Below are positions 1 to 10,793 of a stretch of 64,000 nt of DNA, one piece after another (the first letter of the stretch is position 1; each line of letters begins with the position of its first letter). The notes under the pieces are model-generated. The model was not told the DNA's origin and made no database searches. It worked only from the letters and a program-made list of their open reading frames with translations. A program made the position numbers and the translations under genes. Origin of the DNA: Balaenoptera acutorostrata (Eukaryota; Chordata; Mammalia; Artiodactyla; Balaenopteridae); the NCBI RefSeq assembly GCF_949987535.1, contig NC_080067.1:5084001-5148000 (forward strand), in the 5' to 3' direction.

Positions 1-1356
1 CATCTGGCTTTGGTATTAGTGCTATGTTGGCCTCGTAAAATTTGTTCGGAAACATTCACTCCTCTTCAATATTTTGGAAGATTTTGAGAAAGATAGGTAT
101 TAAATATTTGAATATTTGGTAGAATTCACCAGGGAAGCTGTCTGGTCCAGGACTTTTGTTTGTTGGAAGGTTTATGATTATTGATTAAATTTTCTTACTA
201 GTACTTGATCTATTTAGATTTCTTTTTAGTTTTTCTTGATTCAGTCTTGGAAGATTGTATAATTCTAAGAATTTGTCCATTTTTTTCTAGGTTGTCCAAT
301 TTGTTGCCATATAGTTGTTTGTAGTAGCCTCTTATGATCCTTTGTATTTCTGTGGTATGTGTTGTAACTTCTCTTTCTTTTCTGAGTTTTATTTGAGCCC
401 TCTTCCTTTTTTTCCTGGGGAGTCTAGCTAAAGGCTTGTCAATTTTATCTTTTCCAAGAGCCAGCTCTTAATTTCATTGGTCTCTTCCATTGTCTTTTTA
501 TTCTCTATTTCATTTATTTCTCCTTTGATCTTTATTATTTCCTTCTTTCTGCTAACTTTAAGCTTTGTTTGTTCCTCTTTTTCTAGTTTCTTTAGATGTA
601 AAGTTAGATTGTTTATTTATTTGAGATTTTTCTTCTTTCTTGAGGTAGACCTGTATTCCTATGAAATTTCCTCTTAGAACTTCTTTTGCTGCCTGCCATA
701 GATTTTGGCATGTCATATTTCCATTCTAACTTGTCTCTAGGTAGTTTTTAATTTCTCCTTTGATTTCTGTGTTCACCCAGTGGTTGTTCAGTAGCATGTT
801 GTTGAATCTCCACATATTGTGACTTTTTTCAGTTTTCTTCTTGCAATTAATTTCAAGTTTCATAACACTGTGATCAGAAAAGATGCTTGATATGATTTCA
901 ATCTTCTTAAATTTTATTGAGACTTGTTTTGTGGCCTAACATGTGACCTATCTTGGAGAATGCTCCATGTTCACTTGAGAAGAATGGATATTCTGCTGCT
1001 TTGGGGCGGACTGTTCTTTATACATCTGTTAAGTATATCTGATCTAATGTGTTGCTTAATGCCAATGTTTCCTTGTTGGTTTTCTGTCTGGATGATCTAT
1101 CCATTGATGTATGGATTGTTAAATTTCCCTACTAGTATTGTATTTCTGTCAATTTCTCCCTTTAGGCCTGTTAATATTTGCTTTATATATGTTGGTGCTC
1201 CTATGTTAGGTGCATATATACTTACAAATATTGTATCTTCTTGTTGGATTTACCCCTTTGTTATTATTTAATGCATTTCTTTGTCTTTTATCACAGTCTT
1301 TGTTTTAAAGTCTATTTTGTCTGAGTATTGCTACCCCAGCTTTCTTTTTGTTTGGG
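1..1356 (-). mobile_element. L1 fragment: ORF2 reverse transcriptase N-terminus and endonuclease (antisense)
   Basis: The minus strand reads as LINE-1 ORF2. It runs from the start of the reverse transcriptase region (near position 1) back through the endonuclease to about 1356, where the 'KKAGVAI' part of the endonuclease is still recognisable. It is colinear with about 5580-6930 of the full-length L1 downstream. The endonuclease SDH motif is retained here (reverse complement of 'gtgatcaga' near 873). The reading frame is broken by many stops, so this is a dead copy, clearly more diverged than the L1 at 2769-9171. The window edge cuts its 3' side. L1 identity is sure; the subfamily is not assigned. 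Confidence 0.9.
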
Positions 1357-2633
1357 CAGGTGGTAGCTTGCCAAGAACTGTCTTTCCAATTGTTACTGTC
1401 CTTTGGAGCCCCCAAACTCAAGCCCCTTTGGCCACCAGGGCCAGGTGATCAAGAGGCATCCCCTGTGTGGATTGCACATGCCCACCTGCTTTAGTGAGGC
1501 AGCTGGCACACCTGCTGGCTTTGTTAAGGCAGTGAGAAAATGCCTTGACTGCACACACCCACCAGCTTTAGCACAAAGATTCTTTGTGTATATACCAGCT
1601 TTAGCAAGGGACCAGGAGAATGCTGTGACCTCTTGTGCTTGCTGGCCCCAGCCAGGGAGGGGTTGAGTGCTGCAGCAGCTGGCCTTAGCAGGGCAGCAGG
1701 AATGTGCTGCATCTGCATACCCACCTGAGGTAGCAGGTAGATGGAGAGGACAATAATGTCATCCTCCAGCACCTCTGTCTCCAAAGAGAGTCTCAAATCT
1801 CCCCTGCCCCTCCAGCAGATGCTTTAAGATTAGCAAATGAATCTCCTCCACATAGACTAAGTGCTTTTCAAACTGCTGCTTTTGCATTGGGTTCTAGAGA
1901 GATTGAGATCACAAGAAGCCCTTTAATTTTATTTATTTAATTATTTATTTTTGGCTGTGTTGGGTCTTTGTTTCTGTGTGAGGGCTTTCTCTAGTTGTGG
2001 CAAGTGGGGACCACTCTTCATCGCGGTGTGCGGGCCTCTCACTATCGCGGCCTCTCTTGTTGTGGAGCACAGGCTCCAGATGCGCAGGCTCAGTAGTTGT
2101 GGCTCACGGGCCCAGTTGCTCCGTGGCATGTGGGATCTTCCCAGACCAGGGCTCGAACCCGTGTCCCCTGCATTGGCAGGCAGATTCTCAACCACTGAGC
2201 CACCAGGGAAGCCCAGGAAGCCCTTTAAAAGGAGAATCTCAGTTCCCAACGGCCCTCTGGGTCCCCTGGACAGAAGCCCCAACAGTTTTCTAAACCAAGC
2301 ATAAGGGGGTTCATCTCTCTGGTGCAGGTCCCAAGAGTTGGGATGCCTGATGCAGGGCACAAAGCCCTCTCCCGTGGGAGAAGCTCAGACTTGTGAGATC
2401 CCTCCCTATTGTGGGTCACCACACAGGGGTGAGATTTGGATGAGTCCACATCTCTGCCTCTGCCTCTGCTATCCATCTTGATATGGCCCTTTTATCCTTT
2501 GTTGTGCAGGAGCAGTAAAGCCTGATTTCATTCCTTTTTCAGAGGACATTTTTCCATATGCAGCTATACATTTGGCATGTCCATGGGAAGAGGTGACTTC
2601 AGGATCTTTCCATGCCACCATCTTGGACTGCCT
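1357..2633 (-). mobile_element. Probable L1 5' UTR joined directly to ORF2, interrupted by a SINE
   Basis: This GC-richer stretch follows the ORF2 endonuclease abruptly, with no recognisable ORF1 or ORF2 start. It ends at 'gccaccatcttggactgcc' (2614-2632). Read on the minus strand, that is a CAAGATGG-type start such as L1 5' UTRs have. Without the SINE inserted at 1927-2216 the segment is about 975 bp, a normal length for a mammalian L1 5' UTR. The simplest reading is an L1 that lost ORF1 and about 0.3 kb of ORF2. An unrelated repeat next to a truncated L1 is the alternative. Confidence 0.5.
1927..2216 (-). mobile_element. CHR-type tRNA-derived SINE, antisense
   Basis: Full-length SINE in reverse orientation: head 'gggcttccctggtggc' at the 2214 end, (AAAT)n-like tail at 1927-1955. 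A 12-bp target-site duplication, 'gaagccctttaa', lies at 1915-1926 and 2217-2228 and is perfect. The A and B boxes of the tRNA-derived head are readable. It landed inside the 5' UTR-like sequence of the flanking L1. Confidence 0.95.
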
Positions 2634-2782
2634 GGTGGTTTTCACTTTTCTCTAACTTGAGATAATGATGCTATCCTACAAGAACTCATATGTATATCAG
2701 TATCATTATTATTTACCCTTTCTTACTGTGGGTAGATATACATGGTTTCCACAAAGTAACTACTTATTTATTTATTTATTTT

Positions 2783-2950
2783 TTGGTCTGAATATTTTTA
2801 GTTATAAAATGAGCTTTCAGGGAGAGAGAAGTATCTGAAACAATAAGGATGTGCTTATTGTATACTAAATGATGAAAGAAATGGCTAGATTCAGTAGCAA
2901 AAAGTTTGAGAATAGCCATTAATCTGAGATAGAACACCTATCTTTGACCC
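2783..2950 (-). other. 3'-transduced flanking sequence carried by the L1
   Basis: On the minus strand the L1 reaches its own AATAAA signal (complement of 2970-2975) and a short poly(A) (complement of 2951-2958). About 168 bp of non-L1 sequence then follows, ending in a second A-rich tail (complement of 2769-2782). The target-site duplication lies outside the second tail, so this segment entered together with the L1. No canonical AATAAA is obvious before the second tail. Confidence 0.75.
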
Positions 2951-2969
2951 TTTTTTTTAAAAATAGATC

Positions 2970-2975
2970 TTTATT
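2970..2975 (-). promoter_or_regulatory. L1 internal polyadenylation signal AATAAA
   Basis: 'tttatt' on the plus strand is AATAAA on the minus strand, 12 nt before the internal A8 tract at the end of the L1 3' UTR. Read-through of this weakly placed signal would explain the transduced sequence beyond it. Confidence 0.7.
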
Positions 2976-3312
2976 GGAGTATAATTGGTTCAAAATACTG
3001 TGTCAGTTTCTGTTGTACAACAAAGTGAATCAGCCACATGCATACATATATCCCCATATCCCCTCCCTCTTGAGCCTCCCTTCCACCCTCCTTATCCCAC
3101 CCCTCTAGGTCATCACAAAGCACCGAGCTGATCTCCCTGTGCTATGCTGCTGCTTCCCACTAGCTAACTATTTTACATTTGGTAGTGTATATATGTCAAT
3201 GCTGCTCTCACTTTGCCCCAGCTTCCCCCTCCCATGCCGTGTCCTCAAGTCCATTCTCTATGTCTATATCTTTATTCCTGCCCCGCAACTAGGTTCATCA
3301 GTACCTTTTTTT

Positions 3313-6300
3313 TTAGATTCCATATACATGCGTTAGCATACAGTATTTGTTTTTCCCTTTCTGACTTACTTCACTCTGTATGACAGACTCTAGGTCCACC
3401 CACCTCACTACAAATAACTCAGTTTCGTTTCTTTTTATGGCTGAGTAATATTCCATTGTATATATGTGCCACATCTTCTTTATCCATTCATCTGTCGATG
3501 GACACTTAGGTTGCTTCCATGTCCTGGCTATTGTAAATAGAGCTGCAATGAACATTTTGGTACATGACTCTTTTTGAATTATGGTTTTCTCAGTGTATAT
3601 GCCCAGTAGTGGGATTGCTGGGTCATATGGTAGTTCTATTTTTAGTTTTTTAAGGAACCTCCATACTGTTCTCCATAGTGGCTGTATCAATTTACATTCC
3701 CACCAACAGTGCAGGAGGGTTCTCTTTTCTCCACACCCTTGCCAGCATTTATTGTTTCTAGATTTTTTGATAATGGCCATTCTGACAAGCATGAGGTGAT
3801 ACCTCATTGTAGTTTTGATTTGCATTTCTCTAATAATTCGTGATGTTGAGCATATTTTCATGTGCCTATTGCCCATCTTTATGTCTTCCTTGGTGAAATG
3901 TCTGTTTAGGTCTTCTGCCCATTTTCTAACTGGACGGCTTGGGGTTTTTTTTTGATATTGAGCTCCATGAGCTGTTTGTGTATTTTGGAGATTAATCCTT
4001 TGTCTGTTGTTTCATTTGCAAATATTTTCTCCCATTCTGAGGGTTGTCTTTTTGTCTTGTTTATGGTATCCTTTGCTGTGCAAAAGCTTTTAAGTTTCAT
4101 TAGGTCCCATTTGTTTATTTTTGTTTTTATTTCCATTACTCAAGAGGTGCATCAAAAAAGATCTTACTGTGGTTTATGTCAAAGAGTGTTTTTCCTATGT
4201 TTTCCTCTAAGAGTTTTGTAGTGTCTGGTCAAATTTATTTAAGTCTTTAATCCATTTGGAGTTTATTTTTGTGTATGGTGTTAGGTAGTGTTCTACATTC
4301 TTTTACATGTAGCTGTCCAGTTTTCCCAGCACCACTTGTTGAAGAGGCTGTCTTTTCTCCATTGTATGTTCTTGCCTCCTTTGTCATAAATTAGGTGCCC
4401 ATATGTGCATGGGTTTCTCTGGGCATTCTATTCTGTACAATTGATCTATATGTCTGTTTTTGTGCCAGTACCATACTATCTTGATTACTGTAGCTTTGTG
4501 GTATTGTTTGAAGTCAGGGAGCCTGATTCCTCTAACTCCATTTTTCTTTCTCAAGATTGCTTAGGCTATACGGGGTCTTTTGTGTTTCCATACGAATTGT
4601 AAAATTTTTTGTTCTAATTCTGTGAAGAATGCCATTGGTAATTTGATAGGGATTGCACTGAATCTGTAGATTGCTTTGGGTAGTATAGTCATTTTCACAA
4701 TATTTATTCTTCCAATGCAAGAGCATGGTATATTTCTCCATCTGCTTATGTCATCTTTGATTTCTTTCATCAGTGTCTTATAGTTTTCTGAGTACAAGTC
4801 TTTCGCCTCCTTAGACAGGTTTATTCCTAGGCATTTTATTCTTTTTGTTGCAGTGGTAAATGGGAGTGTTTCTTTAACTTCTTTTTCTGGTTTTTCATTG
4901 TTGGTGTGTAGGAATGCCAGAGATTTCTGTGCATTAATTTTGTATCCTGCAACCTTACCAAATTCACTAGTTAGTTCTGGTAGTTTTCTGGTGGCATCTT
5001 TAGGATTTTCTATGTATAGTATCATTTCATCTGCAAACAGTGACAGTTTCACTTCTTCTTTTCCAATTTGTATTCCTTTTATTTCTTTTTATTTTCTGAT
5101 TGCCATGGCTAGGACTTCCAAAACTATGGTGAATAAGAGTGGTGAGAGTGGACATCCTTGTCTTGTTCTTGATCTTAGTGGAAATGCTGTCAGTTTTTCA
5201 CCATTGAGAATGATGTTTTCTGGGGGCTTGTCGTATATGGCCTTTATTATGTTGAGGTAGCTTCCCTCTATGCTCATTTTCTGGAGAGTTATTACCATAA
5301 ATGGGTGTTGAATTTTGTCAAAAAGCTTTTTCTGCATCTATTGAGATGATCATATGGTTTTTATTCTTTAATTTGTTGATGTGGTGTATCACATTGATTG
5401 ATTTGTGTATATTGAACAATCCTTGCATCCCTGGGATAAATCCCAGTTGATCTTGGTGTATGATCCTTTTAATGTGTTGTTGGATTCTGTTTGCTAGTAT
5501 TTTGTTCAGGATTTTTGCATCTATGTTCATCAGTGATATTGGTCTATAATTTTCTTTTTTTGTGATATCTTTTTCTTGTTTTGGTATCAGGGTGATGGTG
5601 GCTTTGTAGAATGAATTTGGGAGTGTTTCTCCCTCGGCAACTTTTTGGAAGAGTTTGAGAAGTATCGGTGTTAGCTCTTCTCTAAATGCTATATACAATT
5701 TGCCTGTGAAGCCATCTGGTCCTGGACTTTTGTTTGTTGGAAGATTTTTAATTACAGTTTCAATTTAATTACTTGTGATAGGTCTGTTTATATTTTCTAA
5801 TTCTTCCTGGTTCAGTCTTAGAAAATTGCACCTTTCCAAGAATTTGTCCATTTCTTTGTGGTTGCCCATTTTACTGGCATATAGTTGTTTGTAGTAGTCT
5901 CTTATAATCCTTTGTATTTCTGCAGTGTCAGTTGTGATTTTTCCTTTTTCATTTCTAATTTTATTGATTTGCATCCTCTCCCTTTTTTCTTGATGAGTGT
6001 GGCTAAGTGTTTATCAATTTTGTTTCTCTTCTCAAAGAAACAGCGTTCAGTTTTATTGATCTTTGCTATTGTTTTCTTTGTTTCTGTTTCATTTATTTCT
6101 GCTCTGATCGTTATGATTTCTTTCCTTCTATTGACTTTGGATTTTCTTTGTACTTCTTTCTCTAGTTGCTTTAAGTGTAGGGTTAGATTGTTTATTTGAG
6201 ATTTTTCTTGTTTCTTGAGGTGAGATTGAATTGCTATAAACTTCCCTCTTAGAACTGCTTTTGCTGCATCCCATAGGTTTTGGGTCATCGTGTTTTCGTT

Positions 6301-7130
6301 GTCATTTGTTTCTATGTACTTTTTTATTTCTTCTTTGATTTCTTCAGTGATCTCTTGGTTATTTAGTAGTGCACTGTTTAGCCTCCATGTATTTGTGTTT
6401 TTTACAGTTTTTTTCCTGTAATTGATTTCCAGTCTCATAGAGTTGTGGTTAGAAAAAATGCTTGATATGATTTCAATTTTCTTAAATTTACTGAGGCTTG
6501 ATTTGTGACCCAAGATGTGATCTATCGTGGAGAATGTTCCATGTGCACTTGAGAAGAAAGTGTATTCTGCCACTTTCGGGTGGAATGTTCTATAAATATG
6601 AATTAAATCTATCTGGTCTATTGTGTCATTTAAAGCTTGTGTTTCCTTATTTATTTTCTGTCTGGATGATATGTCCATTGGTGTAAGTGGGGTGTTAAAG
6701 TCCCCTACTATCATTGTGTTACTGTCAGTTTCTCCTTTCATGGTTGTTAGCATTTGCCTTATGTATTGAGGTGCTCCTATGTTGGATACATAAACATTTG
6801 TAATTGTTATAGCTTCTTCTTGGATTGATCCTTTGATCATTATGTACTGTCCCTCTTTATCTCTTGTAACAGACTTTATTTCAAAGTCTATTTTATCTGA
6901 TACAAGTATTGCTACTCCAGCTTTCTTTTGATTTCCATTTGCATGGAATATCATTTTCCATCCCTTCCCTTTCAGTCTGTGTGTGTCCCTAGTCTGAAGT
7001 GGGTCTCTTGTAGACAGCATATATATGGGTCTTGTTTTTGTATCCATTTAGCCAGTCTGTGTGTTTTGGTTGAGGCATTTAATCCATTTACATTCAAGAC
7101 TATTATCGATATGTACATTCCTATTACCAT
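3313..7130 (-). pseudogene. L1 ORF2 (endonuclease / reverse transcriptase), broken
   Basis: The family protein nicks target DNA and copies L1 RNA. The start codon is taken as the ATG at 7130-7128, because the following residues (M-V-I-G-M-Y-I-S-I-I) match L1 ORF2 starts. The span of about 3.8 kb is the usual ORF2 length (near 1275 codons). A one-base loss near 6990-6995 shifts the endonuclease frame. Further frame changes occur near 5902-5974, 5318-5337, 4561-4741, 4136 and 3876. Endonuclease motif GDFNTPL is present, but the SDH catalytic motif reads SNH, an Asp-to-Asn change. The reverse transcriptase FADD box reads FADE near 5030. The C-terminal part with CWWECK-type cysteines and '[10 protein letters not shown]' is intact at 3313-3876. 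Non-functional. Confidence 0.92.
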
Positions 7131-7207
7131 TTCTTAATTGTTTTGGGTTTGTTTTTGTGGGTCTTTTTCTTCTCTGTGTTTCCCTCCTAGAGAAGTTTCT
7201 TTAGCAT

Positions 7208-8074
7208 TTATTGTAAAGCTGCTTTGGTGTTGCTGAATTCTCTTAGCTTTTGCTTGTCTATAAAGCTTTTGATTTCTCTGTCGAATCTGAATGAGATCCT
7301 TGCTGGGTAGAATAATCTTGGTTGTAGGTTTTTCTCTTTCATCACTTTAAGTATATCCTGCCACTCCCTTCTGGCCTGCAGAGTTTCTGCTGAAAAATCA
7401 GCTGATAACCTTATGGGGATTCCTTTGTATGTTATTTTTTGTTTTTCCCTTGCTGCTTTTAATATTTTTTCTTTGAATTTAATTTTTGATAGTTTGATTA
7501 ATATGTGTCTTGGTGTGTTTTTCCTAGGGTTTATCCTGTATGGGACTCTCTGTGCTTCCTGGACTTGGGTGACCATTTCCTTTCCCATGTTAGGGAAATT
7601 TTTGACTATAATCTCTTCAAATATTTTCTCAGACCCTTTCCTTTTCTCTTCTTCTTCTGGGACCCCTATAATTCGAATGTTGGTGCATTTAGTGTTGTGC
7701 CAGAGGTCTTTGAGAATGTCCTCAATTCTTTTCATTCTTTTTTCTTTATTCTGCTCCTCAGTAGTTATTTCCACCATTTTGTCTTCCAGCTCACTTATTC
7801 GTTCTTTTTACTCAGTTATTCTGTTATTGATTCCTTCTAGTGTATTTTTCCTTTCAGTTATTGTGTTCTTCATCTCTGTTTTTTTGTTCTTTAGTTCTTC
7901 TAGATCTTTGTTAAACATTTCTTGTATTTTCTCAGTCTGTGCCTCCATTCTATTTCCAAGATTCTGGATCATCTTTACTATCATTACTCTGAATTCTTTT
8001 TCAGGTAGATTGCCTATTTCCTCTTCATTTATTTGGTCTTGTAGTTTTTTACCTTGTTCCTTCATGTGTGACAT
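7208..8074 (-). pseudogene. L1 ORF1 (RNA-binding chaperone), single in-frame stop
   Basis: This encodes the L1 trimeric RNA-binding protein that coats L1 RNA in the cytoplasmic particle. From 8074 the frame gives a Lys/Glu-rich coiled-coil region of about 88 residues, then one TAA at 7810-7808, then 189 more residues in the same frame. Those residues carry the RRM-like motif 'NIRIIGVPEEEE' and the C-terminal domain motif 'SAETLQARREW'. No frameshift separates the two parts (8074 and 7777 differ by a multiple of three). The 288 codons are somewhat short of the human protein, and the true start may lie a little upstream. The separation from ORF2 is about 78 bp. Confidence 0.92.
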
Positions 8075-8109
8075 ATTTTTTTGCTGTCTCTTTTTTTTTT
8101 TTTTTTAAT

Positions 8110-9171
8110 GAGTGGGATTGTGTTCCTCTCTTACTGGTTGTTTGGCCAAGGCTTCCAACACTGGAGTTTGTAGGCTGTTGGGTAGAGTTGGGTCTTGGTG
8201 CTGAGATGAGGACCTCAGGAGACCTCACTCCAGTGAATATTCCCTGGGGTCTGAGGTTCTCTGTTAGTCCAGTGGTTTGGACTCAGAGCTCCCACTGCAG
8301 GAGCTTCGGCCCAAGCACAGGCTCGTGAACCAAGATCTCTCAAGCCGCCTGGGGTGGCAAAAAAAAAAAAGAAAAGAAAGAAAATAACAAAGTAAAAAAT
8401 AAAATTAGACTAGGAAACTAACAGATATGTTAGAAAGAATATAAAAATAAAAATATAGATAAATCAACAACCAGAAGCTACATCAGTACCACAATAGTAA
8501 AAAAGAGGAGGAGGGAAAAGGAAAAAGAAAAAGAAAGAAGAAAAAAGGTAGGAAAGGCCTTGGCTGTGGAGGGTGGGGCCTATGCTTAGGACCCACAGGG
8601 CTGGAAAAGGCCCTGGGGGCTGTGGAAGGTGGGGCTTAGGTTTAAGGAACAGAAGGGGCCCAGGCATGCCCCCCATCCCTTGTCTCAGAGGGTGGGGGAC
8701 CTCATCTGGGAGCCCAGCAGGCCTCCTGGGCTTGAGTGGTGGGGCAAATGCCCTTTGCTCCTCTCCCACTCCTCCCGGTGGCTCCTCCCACCTGCCTCTC
8801 CTGATCTCCCCAGCCTCCCTCCTGTGCCTCCAAGGACCCATGCGACCTGGAGGGGGCTTTGGAGGGCAGGAGACCGATCTGGGAGCTCAGCAGGTTCCCT
8901 GGCCTGAGTGGGCGGGGCAACTGCCCTCAGCTCCTCTCCCAGTCCTCCCAGAGGGCCCCTCCCACCTGTCTCCCTGGTCTCAGGGGTGCCCATCCTGTCT
9001 GGCCTCCACTTCTCCTCACCTCTCAGTCCCCCCGCGTCCTACTGGTTCACTTGGGGGTTCCTCCTATCTCCTTGGACGTCAGGGTCCCCAACCAGTGACC
9101 AGCATGTGCCCTAGTTGTGGGGAGACATTAACTCGGCATCTTCCCACACTGCCATCTTGACTCTGCCTCTC
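8110..9171 (-). promoter_or_regulatory. L1 5' UTR with internal promoter and tandem repeat units
   Basis: About 1.06 kb lies between ORF1 and the 5' end set by the target-site duplication. The 5' end carries CAAGATGGC on the minus strand (complement of 9151-9159), a YY1-type motif placed as in other mammalian L1 promoters. Two internal tandem repeats are visible: units starting near 8703 and 8876 (offset 173 bp, both containing 'tctgggag' followed by a GGGGCAA block), and a shorter pair near 8562 and 8619 (offset 57 bp). An A-rich tract (8359-8560, T-rich on the coding strand) separates these from ORF1. Function as a pol II internal promoter is family knowledge. Confidence 0.75.
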
Positions 9172-9185
9172 AGTAACTACTTATT

Positions 9186-9602
9186 ATTATAATGCCTTTT
9201 AAAGTGATTGTTGAGAAGCTTCTTCCAATGATGCAATCTTAATACTAATTACTAATATTATAATTACTAAATTTTAAAATCTTTTTTTACTGATTCTGTC
9301 AAGTGACCTCTACAAACATTAAAACTACCATCAATTGGTGTTATTTTATGGTAAAGTATTTTCCCCAAAGTTTTGTTCTTTAAAAATAAAGCAATTCAGA
9401 AAGCTTGCCCAGATATTACAACTTCATAGAGACTTAAATAAAGATAATTCCTCTGCTAAGGGAGATTTTTTTGAGGAAAAATAATTCCTCCTGTGTTTAG
9501 GTGTATATGGTAGAAATACCCATTGTTATGATTTTACCTTCTCTGTGAGTTTTCTATTTCTCTCACATTCTTTCTTTGGGACATTTTTTACAAAGGGAAT
9601 TA
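9186..9602. other. Sequence between the two L1 insertions
   Basis: AT-rich sequence without a recognisable repeat, open frame of note or RNA gene. It is the shared pre-insertion DNA of the L1 on the left and the twin-primed L1 on the right. Confidence 0.6.
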
Positions 9603-9616
9603 AAAAGGTAATGCCA

Positions 9617-10779
9617 TTCTGACTGGTGTGAGGTGATACCTCATTGTAGTTTTGATTTGCATTTCTCTAATGATTAGTGATGCTGAGCATCCTTTCATGT
9701 GTTTGTTGGCAATCTGTATATCTTCTTTGGGGAAATGTCTATTTAGGTCTTCTGCCCATTTTTGGATTGGTTTGCTTGTTTTTTTGATATTGAGCTGCAT
9801 GAGCTGCTTGTAAATTTTGGACATTAATCCTTTGTCAGTTGCTTCATTTGCAAATATGTTCTCCCATTCTGAGGGTTGTCTTTTCGTCTTGTTTATGGTT
9901 TCCTTTGCTGTGCAAAATCTTTTAAGTTTCACTAGGTCTCATGGCCATGATGAAAAAATCTACAAACAATAAATGCTGGAGAGGGTGTGGAGAAAAGGGA
10001 ACCCTCTTGCACTGTTGGTGGGAATGTAAATTGATACAGCCACTATAGAGAACAGTATGGAGGTTCCTTAAAAAACTAAAAATAGAACTACCATACAACC
10101 CAGCAATCCCACTACTGGGCATATACCCTGAGAAAACCATAATTCAAAAAGAGTCATGTACCACAATGCTCATTGCAGCTCTATTTACAATAGCCAGGAC
10201 ATGGAAGCAACCTAAGTGTCCATCGACAGATGAATGGATAAAGAAGATGTGGCACATATATACAATGGAATATTACTCAGCCATAAAAAGGAAACGAAAT
10301 TGAGTTACTTGTAGTGAGATGGATGGACCTAGAGTCTGTCATACAAAGTGAAGTAAGTCAGAAAGAGAAAAACAAATACTGTATGCTAACACATATATAT
10401 GGACTCTAAAAAAAAAAAAAAAAGAAATGGTTCTGAAGAACCTAGGCAGGACAGGAATAAAGACGCAGCTGTAAAGAATGGACTTGTGGACACAGGGAAG
10501 GGGAAGGGTAAGCTGGGAAGAAGTGAGAGAGTGGCATGGACATATATACAGTACCAAATGTAAAATAGATAGCTAGTGGGAAGCAGCCACATAGCACAGG
10601 GAGATCAGCTCGGTGCTTTGTGACCACCTAGAGGGGTGGGATAAGGGAGGGTGGGAGGGAGACGCAAGAGGGAGGAGATATGGAGATATATGTATACGTA
10701 TAGCTGATTCACTATTATACAGCAGAAACTAACACACCATTGTAAAACAATTATACTCCAATAAAGATGTTAAAAAACA
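9617..10779 (+). mobile_element. 5'-inverted (twin-primed) truncated L1
   Basis: A perfect 14-bp target-site duplication, 'aaaaaggtaatgcc', lies at 9603-9616 and 10780-10793. Between the copies, 9617 to about 9940 is antisense ORF2 sequence, and about 9941-10779 is sense ORF2 C-terminus plus 3' UTR ending in AATAAAG and an A-rich tail. In L1 coordinates the inverted piece ends where the sense piece begins, so the two arms abut with almost no loss. This is the classic twin-priming structure. The 3' end matches the full-length L1 at 2769-9171 closely. Non-coding; 5' truncated. Confidence 0.93.
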
Positions 10780-10793
10780 AAAAAGGTAATGCC

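Larger units (their letters stand above)
2769..9171 (-). mobile_element. Nearly full-length L1 retrotransposon, antisense, with 3' transduction
   Basis: The whole element is present on the minus strand: 5' UTR (9171-8110), ORF1 (8074-7208), a short spacer, ORF2 (7130-3313), 3' UTR (3312-2951), then extra 3' sequence and an A-rich tail. A perfect 14-bp target-site duplication, 'agtaactacttatt', sits at 2755-2768 and 9172-9185, which fixes both ends. The total of 6.4 kb exceeds a usual L1 by the transduced piece at 2783-2950. The copy cannot retrotranspose by itself: ORF1 has an internal stop, and ORF2 has several frame changes plus active-site substitutions. The perfect target-site duplication and readable ORFs suggest a relatively recent insertion compared with the L1M pieces elsewhere in the window. 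Confidence 0.95.

Noticed and set aside
8573..9160. 195-codon proline/glycine-rich open frame
   Set aside because: It lies wholly in the GC-rich 5' UTR of the antisense L1. Open only because of base composition and tandem units.
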